DNA from: Niveibacterium terrae
GTDB taxonomy: Bacteria; Pseudomonadota; Gammaproteobacteria; Burkholderiales; Rhodocyclaceae
Assembly (NCBI RefSeq): GCF_048213115.1
Contig: NZ_CP172404.1
Span: 930,001-994,000, forward strand
Length of the DNA stretch: 64,000 nt
Direction: 5' to 3'
Below are positions 34,690-43,341 of the stretch, piece by piece; positions within the stretch are counted from its first letter, which is position 1; each line of letters starts with the position of its first letter. The translations under genes were made by a program, and so were the position numbers. The notes below the pieces were generated by a model. It had not been told where the DNA came from. It ran no database searches and saw only the letters and a list, made by a program, of their open reading frames with translations.

Positions 34690-35649
34690 TCAGCGCCCCT
34701 GTTCGAAGAAGTCGATCAAGCGTCGGGGCAGCCAGTCCAGATTGCCCGGGAATGGGCCTTCGACGAAGCCGGCGTGCCCGCCTTCCTGGGGTTGTTCCAG
34801 TGTCACCGAGGGCGAGACTTCGCGTGCTGTTGGCAGCACCCCTGCCGGCATGAAGGGGTCGTTGCGCGCGTTGAGCAACAGGGTCGGCAGTGCGATCCGG
34901 CCGAGCCAGGGTTTGGCTGAAGCGCGCGTCCAGTAGTCATCGGCGTTCGCGAAACCGTGCAGCGGCGCCGTGACGATCTCGTCGAATTCATAGAGCCGGC
35001 GCGCGGCCTTGACGCGCCGTTCATCGTAGCTGCCGGGGAAGCGTTCGAGCTTGGCGAGCGCGTTGCGCTTCATCGTTGCGAGGAAGTTCAGGCTGTAGAT
35101 CCGGTTGAAGCCCCGGGCCAGGTGGTGACCGCAGGCGGCCAGATCCAGTGGTGCCGAGATAGCTGCCGCGGCGCTCAGTACCTCCTTCGCGCCGTCTCCC
35201 TGCTGGCCCAGCCAGACCAGCAGCGCATTGCCGCCCAGCGAGACGCCGGACGCATAGCGGGGCACTCCGGGATAGAGCCCGGCGAAGCGGCGCAGGATCC
35301 AGTCGATCTCGACCGCATCGCCCGAATGGTAGGCGCGCAGTTTGCGGTTGGGCTCGCCCGAACAGCCGCGAAAGTGCGGCACGGCGCCGTTCCAGCCGCG
35401 CGCCGCGAGCGCGCGCAGCAGCGCGCGCGTGTAGTGGCTGCGGCTCGATCCTTCGAGACCGTGAAACATCAGCACCAGAGGCTTTCCGGCCCGGACGGGC
35501 AGCCGGTCGACGTCGATGAAGTCGCCGTCGGGAAGTTCCCAGCGCTCGCGGACCACTTCCGGCATTTCGCCCTTGATCGCGAGCGGCCACAGGGTCTGGG
35601 CGTGGCTGCCGCGCAGCCAGAGAGGGGCCCGATAGGCGGGGGAAGTCAT
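34690..35649 (-). CDS. YheT-family alpha/beta hydrolase
   Basis: It has 319 residues from the ATG at 35649. Near the N terminus GSHAQTLWP is the typical YheT segment. LVLMFHGLEGSSRSHY is the oxyanion-hole strand, and the nucleophile serine is S137 in ASGVSLGGN. The C-terminal His is in GGHAGFVEG. No signal peptide. Substrates of this family are unsettled (esters or lipids are suspected). It begins 5 bases after the NTF2-like gene and is followed by the phosphomutase gene. Confidence 0.9.
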   Translation of the reverse strand: MTSPAYRAPLWLRGSHAQTLWPLAIKGEMPEVVRERWELPDGDFIDVDRLPVRAGKPLVLMFHGLEGSSRSHYTRALLRALAARGWNGAVPHFRGCSGEPNRKLRAYHSGDAVEIDWILRRFAGLYPGVPRYASGVSLGGNALLVWLGQQGDGAKEVLSAAAAISAPLDLAACGHHLARGFNRIYSLNFLATMKRNALAKLERFPGSYDERRVKAARRLYEFDEIVTAPLHGFANADDYWTRASAKPWLGRIALPTLLLNARNDPFMPAGVLPTAREVSPSVTLEQPQEGGHAGFVEGPFPGNLDWLPRRLIDFFEQGR

Positions 35650-35654
35650 GGGCG

Positions 35655-36083
35655 TCAGTGTACGGTGCGTGGCGTGTCGTCGAGGTAGTTCCCGGTCTCC
35701 GGCGACGGGGAGGCGTGGTGCATGACGAGGCGCCAGCCGAAAGCGCCGCGGGCATAGACGTTGGTCGCGATGATCGGCGGCGGCATGCCGTCCTCTCCTT
35801 CGATGACAATGTGCTGGAGCACGCTGCGCACGACCAGCATCGGGCTGGTGTGGGAGAGGCCGTGATGGACGCTCAGGCGCAGGCGCATGCCGTCTTCGAA
35901 GAGCTGTTTCCACGATTCGCGGATCGCGGCGAGACCGATCAGGCGCGTTCCACCGGGGTGTACGCAGGAAATCTCGTCGGCGTCCGACCAGAGCGCCATC
36001 AGCGCTTCGAGGTCACCGCGGTTGAAGGCGTCGTAGAACGCAGCTTCGATGTCATCGACTGATGCAAAGAGCACCTGGCTCAT
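35655..36083 (-). CDS. NTF2-like (SnoaL/DUF4440) protein
   Basis: A cytoplasmic protein of 142 residues with the cone-shaped NTF2 fold pattern: an N-terminal helix VDDIEAAFYDAFNRGDLEALMALW, then DEISCVHPGG, strands VLQHIVIEGED and TNVYARGAFGWRLVMHHAS. Related small proteins act as isomerases or as ligand-binding domains, so no reaction can be given. Its ATG overlaps the waaF stop (ATGA), which points to coupled translation, and it ends 5 bases before yheT. Confidence 0.82.
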   Translation of the reverse strand: MSQVLFASVDDIEAAFYDAFNRGDLEALMALWSDADEISCVHPGGTRLIGLAAIRESWKQLFEDGMRLRLSVHHGLSHTSPMLVVRSVLQHIVIEGEDGMPPPIIATNVYARGAFGWRLVMHHASPSPETGNYLDDTPRTVH

Positions 36084-37105
36084 CGGGATTCCTTGCGGGG
36101 GAGCAGTGCGTCCGCTTCGGTGAGCACGCGTTCGGGGGCGATGCCGTTCAGGCAGTCGAGGTGGCCGAGCGGGCATTCGCGTTTGAAACAGGGGCTGCAG
36201 GCGAGTCCGAGCGAGATCACGCGGGCCTTGTCCGAGAGCGGCGGGGTGTAGCCAGGGCTCGACGAGCCGAACAGTGCGACGAGCGGCGTGCCGGTCGCTG
36301 CGGCGACATGCATCAGGCCAGAATCGTTGGTGACGGCGAGGCGCGCGTGGGCGATCAAGTCGATCGCCTGTGCGAGATCGGTCTTTCCGCACAGATCGAC
36401 AATGCCTTCGGCGCTGCCGGCGAGGCGGACGATCTCGGCCGACACTGCGGCATCTTTCTTCGAGCCGAGGATCCAGACCGGAATGCCTTGCGTGCGATAG
36501 CGTTTGGCCAGCTCGGCATAGTGGCGCTCAGGCCAGCGTTTGGCCGGACCGAACTCGGCACCTGGGCAGAACACGACCGGACGGGGTTCGGCCGTTAGCG
36601 TGGCGGTGGCGAGGCTGATGGCTATCTGCGCGGCGCTGCGCACGAGTCGGGGATTGGGCAGAGGGCGTTCGAGCTCGGCTCCCGGTTCTTCGGCGAGCTG
36701 GGCGTAGCGCTCGACCTGCAGCGGCAGGCGCTTCTCGTCGAGCGCATGGCGCCGGTTGAGCACGCCGAAGCGCATCTCGCCGGTGAAGCCGACGCGAACC
36801 GGGATACCGGCGAAGAACGGAATCAGCGCCGATTTCCACGAGTTCGGCAGCACATAGGCTTCATCGAACTTGGGCAGGGTTTTCGCGAAGCGCCGCCGTG
36901 CGGCGAGTTGCAGGGCTCCGTGACCGAAGGGATTGGCGATGACATTTGCGACTTCGGGCATTGCGGCGAGCGCGGGTGCGACCCAGGCGGGTGCGAGCGC
37001 GGTGATCGCGCAGTCGGGGCGGCGCGCGACAAGGCGCATCAGCAGCGGCTGGGCTGCGACGCAGTCTCCGATCCAGTTCGGAGCAACGATCAGAATGCGG
37101 GGCAT
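36080..37105 (-). CDS. waaF: ADP-heptose:LPS heptosyltransferase II
   Basis: A GT9-family glycosyltransferase of 341 residues that adds the second heptose to the LPS inner core on the cytoplasmic face of the inner membrane. The N terminus MPRILIVAPNWIGDCVAAQPL carries the usual start of the family. YVLPNSWKSALIPFFAGIP, RWPERHYAELA and the ADP-heptose site TNDSGLMHVAAATGTPLVALFG are conserved. The C-terminal cysteine-rich CSPCFKRECPLGHLDC is also typical of WaaF. It shows the organism makes a heptose-containing LPS. It lies after the zinc-finger gene and is coupled to the NTF2-like gene. Confidence 0.95.
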   Translation of the reverse strand: MPRILIVAPNWIGDCVAAQPLLMRLVARRPDCAITALAPAWVAPALAAMPEVANVIANPFGHGALQLAARRRFAKTLPKFDEAYVLPNSWKSALIPFFAGIPVRVGFTGEMRFGVLNRRHALDEKRLPLQVERYAQLAEEPGAELERPLPNPRLVRSAAQIAISLATATLTAEPRPVVFCPGAEFGPAKRWPERHYAELAKRYRTQGIPVWILGSKKDAAVSAEIVRLAGSAEGIVDLCGKTDLAQAIDLIAHARLAVTNDSGLMHVAAATGTPLVALFGSSSPGYTPPLSDKARVISLGLACSPCFKRECPLGHLDCLNGIAPERVLTEADALLPRKESR

Positions 37106-37167
37106 CTGTTTCCGGATGACCCGGGGGCCTTGCCGGCCTCCGGGCTAAGGGCTGAGACGAGCGCGGC

Positions 37168-37368
37168 TCAGTGATGACCGACCGGCTTCTCGCCGGTCAG
37201 CACATACAGGGCGTTGCAGTAGGGACAGCGCGCCTCGCCGCTCTTCGTCACGTCGAGGAACACCCGCGGATGCCGGGCCCACAGCGGAGCGTCGGGCATC
37301 GGGCAGTGCAGAGGCAGATCGTCGGCCGTGACTGCGATCGTCTGGTTCTTGTCGGTGTTTTCGGGCAT
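37168..37368 (-). CDS. CHCC-type zinc-finger protein
   Basis: A protein of 66 residues with ligands C22, H33, C48 and C51 (LHCPMPD, RHPRVFLDV, CPYCNALY), the arrangement of the zf-CHCC family. Its eukaryotic relative is a small subunit of respiratory complex I; the bacterial role is unknown. In Betaproteobacteria it commonly lies beside ilvE, as here (15 bases after the ilvE stop). It has a plausible ribosome site GGAGGCC. Confidence 0.9.
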   Translation of the reverse strand: MPENTDKNQTIAVTADDLPLHCPMPDAPLWARHPRVFLDVTKSGEARCPYCNALYVLTGEKPVGHH

Positions 37369-37383
37369 GCGAGGCCTCCGGTG

Positions 37384-38304
37384 TCAGACGTGGACGAGCC
37401 AGTCGTCGTGACCCGGCAGCCGACCGTTGACGAGGTCGAAATAGCGGGCCTGGAGCTGGGCCGTGATCGGGCCGCGACGGCCTTCGCCGATCTGGCGGTT
37501 GTCGAGTTCGCGGATCGGCGTCACTTCGGCGGCGGTCCCGGTGAAGAAGGCTTCGTCGGCGATGTAGATGTCGTCGCGGGTCAGGCGCTTGGTCTGCACC
37601 TCGTAACCGAGTTCCTTGGCCAGCGTGTGGATCGTCGAGCGGGTGATGCCGGTCAGCGCCGCGGCGATCTCCGGTTCGATGATCACGCCGTTCTTGACGA
37701 TGAAGACGTTCTCGCCCGAACCCTCGGCGACGAAGCCTTCGGTGTCGAGCAGCAGCGCTTCATCGTAACCGTCGTTGGTCGCTTCCTGATTGGCGAGGAT
37801 CGAGTTCGCATAGGCGGCGGCGAGCTTGGCGCGCGGCATCGTCACATTGACGTGGTGACGGGCGAAGGAGGCGGTCTTGATCCGGATGCCCTTTTCCATG
37901 CCGTCGGCGCCCAGATAAGCGCCCCAGGGCCAGGCGGCGATCGCGACGTGGACGGTCGAACCCTTGGTCGAGATGCCCATCTTTTCCGAACCGTAGAAAG
38001 CGATCGGGCGGATGTAGCCGGTTTCGAGTCCGTTCGCGCGGATCACTTCCTTGTGCGCTTCGTTGATCGTCGCCTTGTCGAAGGGGATCTTCATCATGTA
38101 GATGTGCGCCGAATTGAAGAGCCGGTCCGTGTGGTCCTTCAGACGGAAGATCGCGGTGCCCTTGTCGGTCTTGTACGCGCGCACGCCCTCGAATACGGAC
38201 AGACCGTAGTGAAGGGAGTGGGTCAGCACATGGGTTGTGGCTTCGCGCCACGGCACGAGCTTGCCGTCGTACCAGATGAACCCGTCACGATCGGACATCG
38301 ACAT
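37384..38304 (-). CDS. ilvE: Branched-chain amino acid aminotransferase
   Basis: PLP-dependent class IV transaminase for the last step of valine, leucine and isoleucine synthesis. It has 306 residues, as expected. The PLP lysine is K160 in MPRAKLAAAYANSILANQEA. The segment LLLDTEGFVAEGSGENVFIV and the phosphate-cup TGITRSTI are present. The start ATG at 38304 is two codons from another ATG. The promoter should lie in the 134-base gap shared with the divergent Nudix gene. Confidence 0.96.
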   Translation of the reverse strand: MSMSDRDGFIWYDGKLVPWREATTHVLTHSLHYGLSVFEGVRAYKTDKGTAIFRLKDHTDRLFNSAHIYMMKIPFDKATINEAHKEVIRANGLETGYIRPIAFYGSEKMGISTKGSTVHVAIAAWPWGAYLGADGMEKGIRIKTASFARHHVNVTMPRAKLAAAYANSILANQEATNDGYDEALLLDTEGFVAEGSGENVFIVKNGVIIEPEIAAALTGITRSTIHTLAKELGYEVQTKRLTRDDIYIADEAFFTGTAAEVTPIRELDNRQIGEGRRGPITAQLQARYFDLVNGRLPGHDDWLVHV

Positions 38305-38438
38305 GGATAATTCCCCTTTTCAGCATTTGCGCCCGCCCCGCGGGCTCCAAGCCGACGATTCTAGCCGATTCGGGCAGGGCCGGCGCCGGGCCGCGCGATG
38401 CGAGAGGCTAGAATGGCAGTTTTGCAGGAGAAGCTGCA

Positions 38439-38903
38439 ATGAGGTGGAATCCGCACGTGACCGTCGCAGCGCTGATTGAGCGTAAAGGGCGTTTCCTGAT
38501 GGTTGAGGAAGAGACCGTGGACGGCGTGCGCATCAACCAGCCCGCCGGCCACCTCGAGGATGGCGAATCGCTGATCGAAGCGTGCGCGCGCGAAGCGCTC
38601 GAAGAGAGCGCACACCGCTTCACGCCTGAATATCTGGTCGGCGTCTATCATTGGCCGCGGCCCAGCGGAGATGCGACCTATGTACGCTTCACCTTTGCCG
38701 GGAGCCTGGGCGCTTGCGAAGAGGGAAGGGCGCTCGACACCGGGATCATCCGCGCATTGTGGATGACGCTGGAGGAGATCGAAGCGTGCCGGGCGCGCCA
38801 CCGCAACGAGATGGTCCTGAGCGGGATCCAGGACTATCTGGCTGGCCGGCGCTTCCCGCTGGACCTGATCCGTTATTACGGACATAACGGGATTCATATA
38901 TGA
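38439..38903 (+). CDS. Nudix hydrolase (NudJ-like)
   Basis: It has 154 residues and resembles the thiamin/HMP-pyrophosphate-active NudJ group. The Nudix box GHLEDGESLIEACAREALEE has the metal-binding REUxEE core. The usual glycine two residues later is Ala (EESAH), a conservative change. The ribosome site AGGAG is good. The stop overlaps the mnmA start (ATGA). The nudJ-mnmA gene order is also found in E. coli, which supports the call. Confidence 0.9.
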   Translation: MRWNPHVTVAALIERKGRFLMVEEETVDGVRINQPAGHLEDGESLIEACAREALEESAHRFTPEYLVGVYHWPRPSGDATYVRFTFAGSLGACEEGRALDTGIIRALWMTLEEIEACRARHRNEMVLSGIQDYLAGRRFPLDLIRYYGHNGIHI

Positions 38904-40009
38904 CAACAGAAGCGAAGAAAGTGGTCGTCGGCATGTCCGGCGGAGTCGACTCCTCGGTGGCTGCGCTGTTGCTCAAGCAACAGGGTTACGAGGTCACCGG
39001 CCTGTTCATGAAGAACTGGGAGGATGACGACGACAGCGAATACTGTTCGAGCCGCGAGGATCTGGTCGATGTTGCGTCGGTCTGCGACGTTATCGGCATC
39101 GAGCTCGAAGTCGTCAATTTCGCGAAGGAGTACAAGGATCGCGTGTTCGCAGACTTCCTGCGCGAGTACGAAGCCGGCCGCACGCCGAACCCGGACATCC
39201 TCTGCAACAGCGAGATCAAGTTCCGCGCCTTCCTCGACCATGCGCTGAAGCTGGGCGCCGACAAGATCGCGACCGGCCATTACGCTCAGGTCCGCGAATG
39301 GGAGAGCGACGGGCGCCGCGAGTTTCAGCTCCTCAAAGCCGAGGACGGCACCAAGGATCAGAGCTATTTCCTGTACCGGCTGAACCAGCAGCAGCTCTCG
39401 AAAACGATGTTTCCGCTTGGCGCGCTCTACAAGCGCGACGTGCGCCGGATCGCCGAGGAGGCGGGCCTGCACGTGTTCGGCAAGAAGGATTCGACCGGCA
39501 TCTGCTTCATCGGCGAACGGCCTTTCCGCGAATTCCTGATGCGCTATCTGCCGACCAGGCCTGGCGAGATCCGCTGCCTCGATGACGACCGCCTGCTCGG
39601 CGAGCATCAGGGGTTGATGTATCACACGATCGGCCAGAGGAAGGGCCTCTTGATCGGCGGCATCAAGGGCAATGACCACGCCGGCGAGCACGACGCATGG
39701 TATGTGGCCGGGAAAGACATGGCTCGCAACGTGCTCCATGTCGTCCAGGGGCACGACCATCCGGCGCTGTTGAAGGAGAAACTGACTGCGATCGACCTGT
39801 CGTGGGTCTCGGGCCGCTCCCCCCACGCCCACTGGGTCTATTCGGCCAAGCCCCGCTACCGGAGCGCCGATGCGCCCTGCGAGATCGATTCCTTCTCGGA
39901 TGGGCACTGCGAGATCGCTTTCGCGGCTCCCCAGTGGGCGCTGACGCCCGGCCAGTCGGTGGTCGTCTATGAATCGAAGGTCTGTCTCGGTGGCGGCATC
40001 ATCGCTTGA
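38900..40009 (+). CDS. mnmA: tRNA 2-thiouridine synthase MnmA
   Basis: Cytoplasmic thiouridylase that places the 2-thio group on U34 of Glu, Gln and Lys tRNAs. It has 369 residues. The PP-loop SGGVDSSV is at residues 13-20. The catalytic cysteines are C102 (NPDILCNSEIKF) and C202 (STGICFIGERPF). The last strand ends with SVVVYESKVCLGGGII. It is translated with the upstream Nudix gene through an ATGA overlap, and its end overlaps the next frame by 41 bases. Confidence 0.97.
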   Translation: MTTEAKKVVVGMSGGVDSSVAALLLKQQGYEVTGLFMKNWEDDDDSEYCSSREDLVDVASVCDVIGIELEVVNFAKEYKDRVFADFLREYEAGRTPNPDILCNSEIKFRAFLDHALKLGADKIATGHYAQVREWESDGRREFQLLKAEDGTKDQSYFLYRLNQQQLSKTMFPLGALYKRDVRRIAEEAGLHVFGKKDSTGICFIGERPFREFLMRYLPTRPGEIRCLDDDRLLGEHQGLMYHTIGQRKGLLIGGIKGNDHAGEHDAWYVAGKDMARNVLHVVQGHDHPALLKEKLTAIDLSWVSGRSPHAHWVYSAKPRYRSADAPCEIDSFSDGHCEIAFAAPQWALTPGQSVVVYESKVCLGGGIIA

Positions 40010-40664
40010 GCTGCCATCGAGTCACCGCCTGCTGTGGGCGATCGGCGCATCGCTGATCCTGCATGCGTGGCTGCTCGGTCGGCCCTTCCCGGCTCCGCAT
40101 TCGGGCGCGGTCAAGCCTCGCCTCGTCGCGAGGCTTCTCGCCGCGGTGAAGCCCGCGCCCCCGGGGTCACCGAAGGCTGGGCGGGCCTCCCGCTCTTCTG
40201 CTGTGCCCGAACCGTCCCGGGCTCGGCGCGGGGCGGTCTTGAGCCACGCGACGCCCGACCTCGCCGAGCGTGCGGCTCCCGTCGTCGACAAGGCGCCCAT
40301 CATCGAGAAAGCCCCCGCATTGCCCGACGGACGTGAGCTCGCCGCCCGCGCTCTGGGCTCGGTCGGCGCGGTGACGCGCGAGATGTCGCGCCAGGAAGGA
40401 CGGCTCGATCCGCTGCGGGGGGCCCGTCCCCTGCCCGATGCCGCGAAAGTGCGCAGCGCGATCGCCGACGCGCTGGAGAAGCAGTTCGGCCATCCCGTGC
40501 ACTTTGTCGAGGAGAGCATGGGCAAGGGCTCGGACGGCGCGAGGACTTACACGATCCGAACCGAAAAGGGCACATCCTGCTTCAAGACCCTGCCCGACAA
40601 CGTGCTGCTGTCCGCGCCGGGCCAGGGCTTCAAGGGCGCCTGGATATTCCCGACCCCTTGTTAG
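39969..40664 (+). CDS. TonB-like membrane-anchored orphan protein
   Basis: It has 231 residues from the ATG at 39969; a GTG at 39990 is an alternative start, and both overlap mnmA. One N-terminal helix (HRLLWAIGASLILHAWLLG) recalls TonB anchors, then a Pro/Ala/Arg-rich stretch (about 45-125), then a small C-terminal domain with HPVHFVEESMGKGSDGARTY and two cysteines (SCFKTL and the last residue). The TonB C-terminal signature is not present, so energy transduction is doubtful. Its stop overlaps that of the convergent lysozyme-like gene. Function unknown; a periplasmic role is inferred. Confidence 0.6.
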   Translation: MNRRSVSVAASSLELPSSHRLLWAIGASLILHAWLLGRPFPAPHSGAVKPRLVARLLAAVKPAPPGSPKAGRASRSSAVPEPSRARRGAVLSHATPDLAERAAPVVDKAPIIEKAPALPDGRELAARALGSVGAVTREMSRQEGRLDPLRGARPLPDAAKVRSAIADALEKQFGHPVHFVEESMGKGSDGARTYTIRTEKGTSCFKTLPDNVLLSAPGQGFKGAWIFPTPC

Positions 40665-41566
40665 CCTGTCTGCTGCGCCTCCGCGACCAGATAGCTGCTC
40701 GCCGCGAAGCCGCGCACTGCCGCGCCGTCGACTCGGGCTTCGATCTCGACGAAGCCGTTTGATTCGCTCCCGTATGCCTGGACGCACTGGCCGTTCGGGA
40801 TCTGGCCGATCACGTTGTCCGCGCCCGAGTCCGGCGTGCTTCTGAGGTTCAGCGTACCGCTCCGGGTCGCGACCTTCATCGCCCGCCCTTCGGGAGGCTG
40901 GACCGAGTGTGCGAGCTTCAGGTAATCGAGGATCGCTTCGCCGTAGTAGCGATGGCCATCGAAATGCCCCTGTTTGAGTCCTTTGGCCGGCTTGAAACCC
41001 CCCGTGTTATAGGCGATGCCGACCGCGGCGAGCTCCTCGTCGGTCAGCGTTGCCCGGGCCGAGAATTTGAGCTTCTTCAGCGCCCGCTTGAGTTCGGCCA
41101 CGCATTTGCCCAGGGTCTTGTCGAAATGCGCGTAGTCGCGGTTCAGGAAGTAGTCGGGGTCTTTGCCGAAGGACTGCAGGTCGAGCTGGAACAGGCCAAA
41201 GCCGTGGCAGAACTTGTCCGGATTCTTCGCGACCGCGGCATAGCCGGGGATCTGGGCCGCCATCTCGACCAGCGCCTGGTGGGCAATCGAAAACATCTCG
41301 GGGCCGCGCGGCGCCTGAAGCAGATCGGCTTTCGTGCGCGGGAAGGCCTTGCGCCCCTTGTCCGCGTCGAGCGTATCGCCGACGCACAGCGCGAGCACTT
41401 TCTCTACCGGCAGGCCGCGCTTGACCAGCGCCGGCCAGACATCGCCGGTCTCCTGGCAGGCGATCGCGGTGATGAAATCGACGCTGAGCGCAGTTCCCTC
41501 GATAGCGGCTTTGATGCGGGACTGGAACTGGGTCTTGAACCAGAGGATGTCGGAGCGCTCGGGCAT
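40661..41566 (-). CDS. Lysozyme-like protein with C-terminal SH3 domain
   Basis: It has 301 residues from an ATG at 41566 with a perfect AGGAGG site. Residues 1-200 look like a lysozyme/transglycosylase-type fold: ITAIACQETGDVWPAL holds a likely catalytic Glu, and GFGLFQLDLQSFG corresponds to the YGLxQ turn of such enzymes. Residues about 220-301 form a bacterial SH3b domain (GTLNLRSTPDSGADNVIG, AASSYLV). No signal peptide is seen, which is odd for a wall-acting enzyme; it might be released by lysis, exported by another route, or act as an effector. Activity is inferred only. Confidence 0.65.
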   Translation of the reverse strand: MPERSDILWFKTQFQSRIKAAIEGTALSVDFITAIACQETGDVWPALVKRGLPVEKVLALCVGDTLDADKGRKAFPRTKADLLQAPRGPEMFSIAHQALVEMAAQIPGYAAVAKNPDKFCHGFGLFQLDLQSFGKDPDYFLNRDYAHFDKTLGKCVAELKRALKKLKFSARATLTDEELAAVGIAYNTGGFKPAKGLKQGHFDGHRYYGEAILDYLKLAHSVQPPEGRAMKVATRSGTLNLRSTPDSGADNVIGQIPNGQCVQAYGSESNGFVEIEARVDGAAVRGFAASSYLVAEAQQTG

Positions 41567-41779
41567 GATGCCTCCTGTCCCGTCGGGGTGGGGCGGATCG
41601 GCGAGCGGGGCGGGTGAAGCTCGCCAGGCCAAAATACCAATGTAATAGTCGCGGTGGTTTTCGCAAGTGCCGAGGCCTGCACCGGGTTATGTCCCCGAAG
41701 AGTGGCCGGATTGAGTCTGGATCAACAGCGATTGCTGGCAAACGGATAAGCTGCGAGTCCTTTTTTTCCTGCGACGGTC

Positions 41780-43120
41780 ATGAAAGCACGCGACAGTTTT
41801 TCCTCTTCTTTCGGTGTGCTCGCCGCAACGCTCGGTTCCGCGGTCGGTCTGGGCAATATCTGGAAGTTCCCCTATCTGACCGGGGCCAACGGCGGCGCGG
41901 GTTTCCTGTTCGTCTATCTGATCGCGACGCTTCTGGTGGGCCTGCCGGTCATGATTGCCGAGATCACGATCGGACGGGCCGCGCGCGCGAATCCGGTGAC
42001 CGCTCTGGCCCGTCTGGCGCCGGGCCGGCCCTGGTGGCTGGCCGGTGCGAGCGGCGTGCTCGCCGCCTTCCTGATCATGGCTTTCTACAGCGAGGTCGCG
42101 GGATGGGTCTTCGCCTATCTCTTCCGCGCCGCGCGGGGCGGCCTGCTCTCCCGCGACCCGCAGGTCGCCAGCGCGACTTTTTCGGCTCTGGTCCGCGATC
42201 CCGTCCAGGCTCTGCTGTGGCAATGGCTGGTGCTGCTGCTCGTCGGTGGCGTGATCCTGATGGGGGTGAGCCGTGGAATCGAGGCCGTGACCAAGCGCCT
42301 GATGCCGGTTCTGTTTCTGCTGCTGATCGTGGTCGGGGTGCGCAGCCTGACCCTGCCCGGAGCCGGAGCGGGGCTCGCTTTCCTGTTCCAGCCCGATTTC
42401 ACGAAGATCACTCCGGCCGTCATGCTGGTCGCGGTCGGCCTCGCCTTCTTCAAGCTGTCGATAGGGATGGGGACGATGCTGACCTATGGCAGCTATTTCC
42501 GCGCCGACCAGAACATCCCGGCCACCGCGCTGCGCGTGATGCTGGCCGACCTCTGCGTCTCTCTGCTCGCCGGTATCGCGATCTTCCCGGCGGTGTTCGC
42601 GTTCGGCTTCAAGCCCGAAGCCGGCCCTTCGCTGCTCTTCATCACGATTCCGGCGGTGTTCGCGAGCCTGCCCGCCGGCGGACTCTTCCTCGTGGTCTTC
42701 TTTGCGCTGTCGGCGGTCGCGGCGATGGGGGCGATGCTGTCCATCGTTGAAGTTCCGGTTGCGCTGCTGGTCGAGCGCTTCGCGCTGACCCGGACACGGG
42801 CAACTCTGTGGGTGCTGGGCGCGCTGTTTCTGACCGGTATCGCTCCCGCGCTCTCGCAGAGCCTGTGCGCGGGCTGGACGCTGTTCGGGCTGACCCCGTT
42901 CGAACTCTTCGATTTCGTCACGTCGAACCTGCTGCTGCCGCTGGGCGGAATCGCGTTATCGCTGTTCTTCGGCTGGGGCTGGGCGCGCGCGCAGCGCGAC
43001 CGCGAGTTCTCGAACGACGGGCAGCTCGCCAACGGCAGGCTCGCGATCGTGCTGAACGCGCTGTTGCGCTTCGTCTCGCCGCTGCTGATCGCGGCCGTGA
43101 TGATCCGCGGTCTGGTCTGA
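41780..43120 (+). CDS. Sodium-dependent transporter, NSS family
   Basis: Inner-membrane symporter of 446 residues with about 11-12 hydrophobic segments, like LeuT/MhsT/MetP. Helix 1 carries LGSAVGLGNIWKFPYLTGANGG, the unwound sodium/substrate site. The helix 6-8 region includes AGIAIFPAVFAFGF and FFALSAVAAMGAMLS with sodium ligands. A likely substrate is an amino acid. A 30-residue hydrophobic peptide gene follows, as small subunits do in some NSS systems. The start ATG has no strong ribosome site (GCGACGGTC). Confidence 0.92.
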   Translation: MKARDSFSSSFGVLAATLGSAVGLGNIWKFPYLTGANGGAGFLFVYLIATLLVGLPVMIAEITIGRAARANPVTALARLAPGRPWWLAGASGVLAAFLIMAFYSEVAGWVFAYLFRAARGGLLSRDPQVASATFSALVRDPVQALLWQWLVLLLVGGVILMGVSRGIEAVTKRLMPVLFLLLIVVGVRSLTLPGAGAGLAFLFQPDFTKITPAVMLVAVGLAFFKLSIGMGTMLTYGSYFRADQNIPATALRVMLADLCVSLLAGIAIFPAVFAFGFKPEAGPSLLFITIPAVFASLPAGGLFLVVFFALSAVAAMGAMLSIVEVPVALLVERFALTRTRATLWVLGALFLTGIAPALSQSLCAGWTLFGLTPFELFDFVTSNLLLPLGGIALSLFFGWGWARAQRDREFSNDGQLANGRLAIVLNALLRFVSPLLIAAVMIRGLV

Positions 43121-43237
43121 TTTTTCACGCATCAAGACCGTCATTGACCATATCGAAATCTTCGTTTGGGAGGACGGGCGGGGGCCTATAGACTGCCTGC
43201 ATCGGAAGCCTCATTCCCCCGCCAACAGGAGATCGAT

Positions 43238-43330
43238 ATGGTTGTCATTGCCGTGCTGCTCCCCGCGACTCTGCTGACGCTCTGGCCTCTGCTCAAGGAT
43301 CAGCGCAAGGATCAGCGCAAGGAGGCCTGA
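43238..43330 (+). CDS. 30-residue single-helix membrane peptide
   Basis: A short frame with a good AGGAG site starts MVVIAVLLPATLLTLWPLL, one hydrophobic helix, then a charged tail KDQRKDQRKEA. The tail comes from an exact 12-bp tandem duplication (AAGGATCAGCGC at 43295-43306 and 43307-43318). It follows the NSS transporter by 117 bases. Some NSS transporters (MetP/MetS type) have a small hydrophobic subunit encoded downstream, so this may be a partner. The sequence is too short to prove the family. Confidence 0.5.
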   Translation: MVVIAVLLPATLLTLWPLLKDQRKDQRKEA

Positions 43331-43341
43331 GCGGGCGAGCT

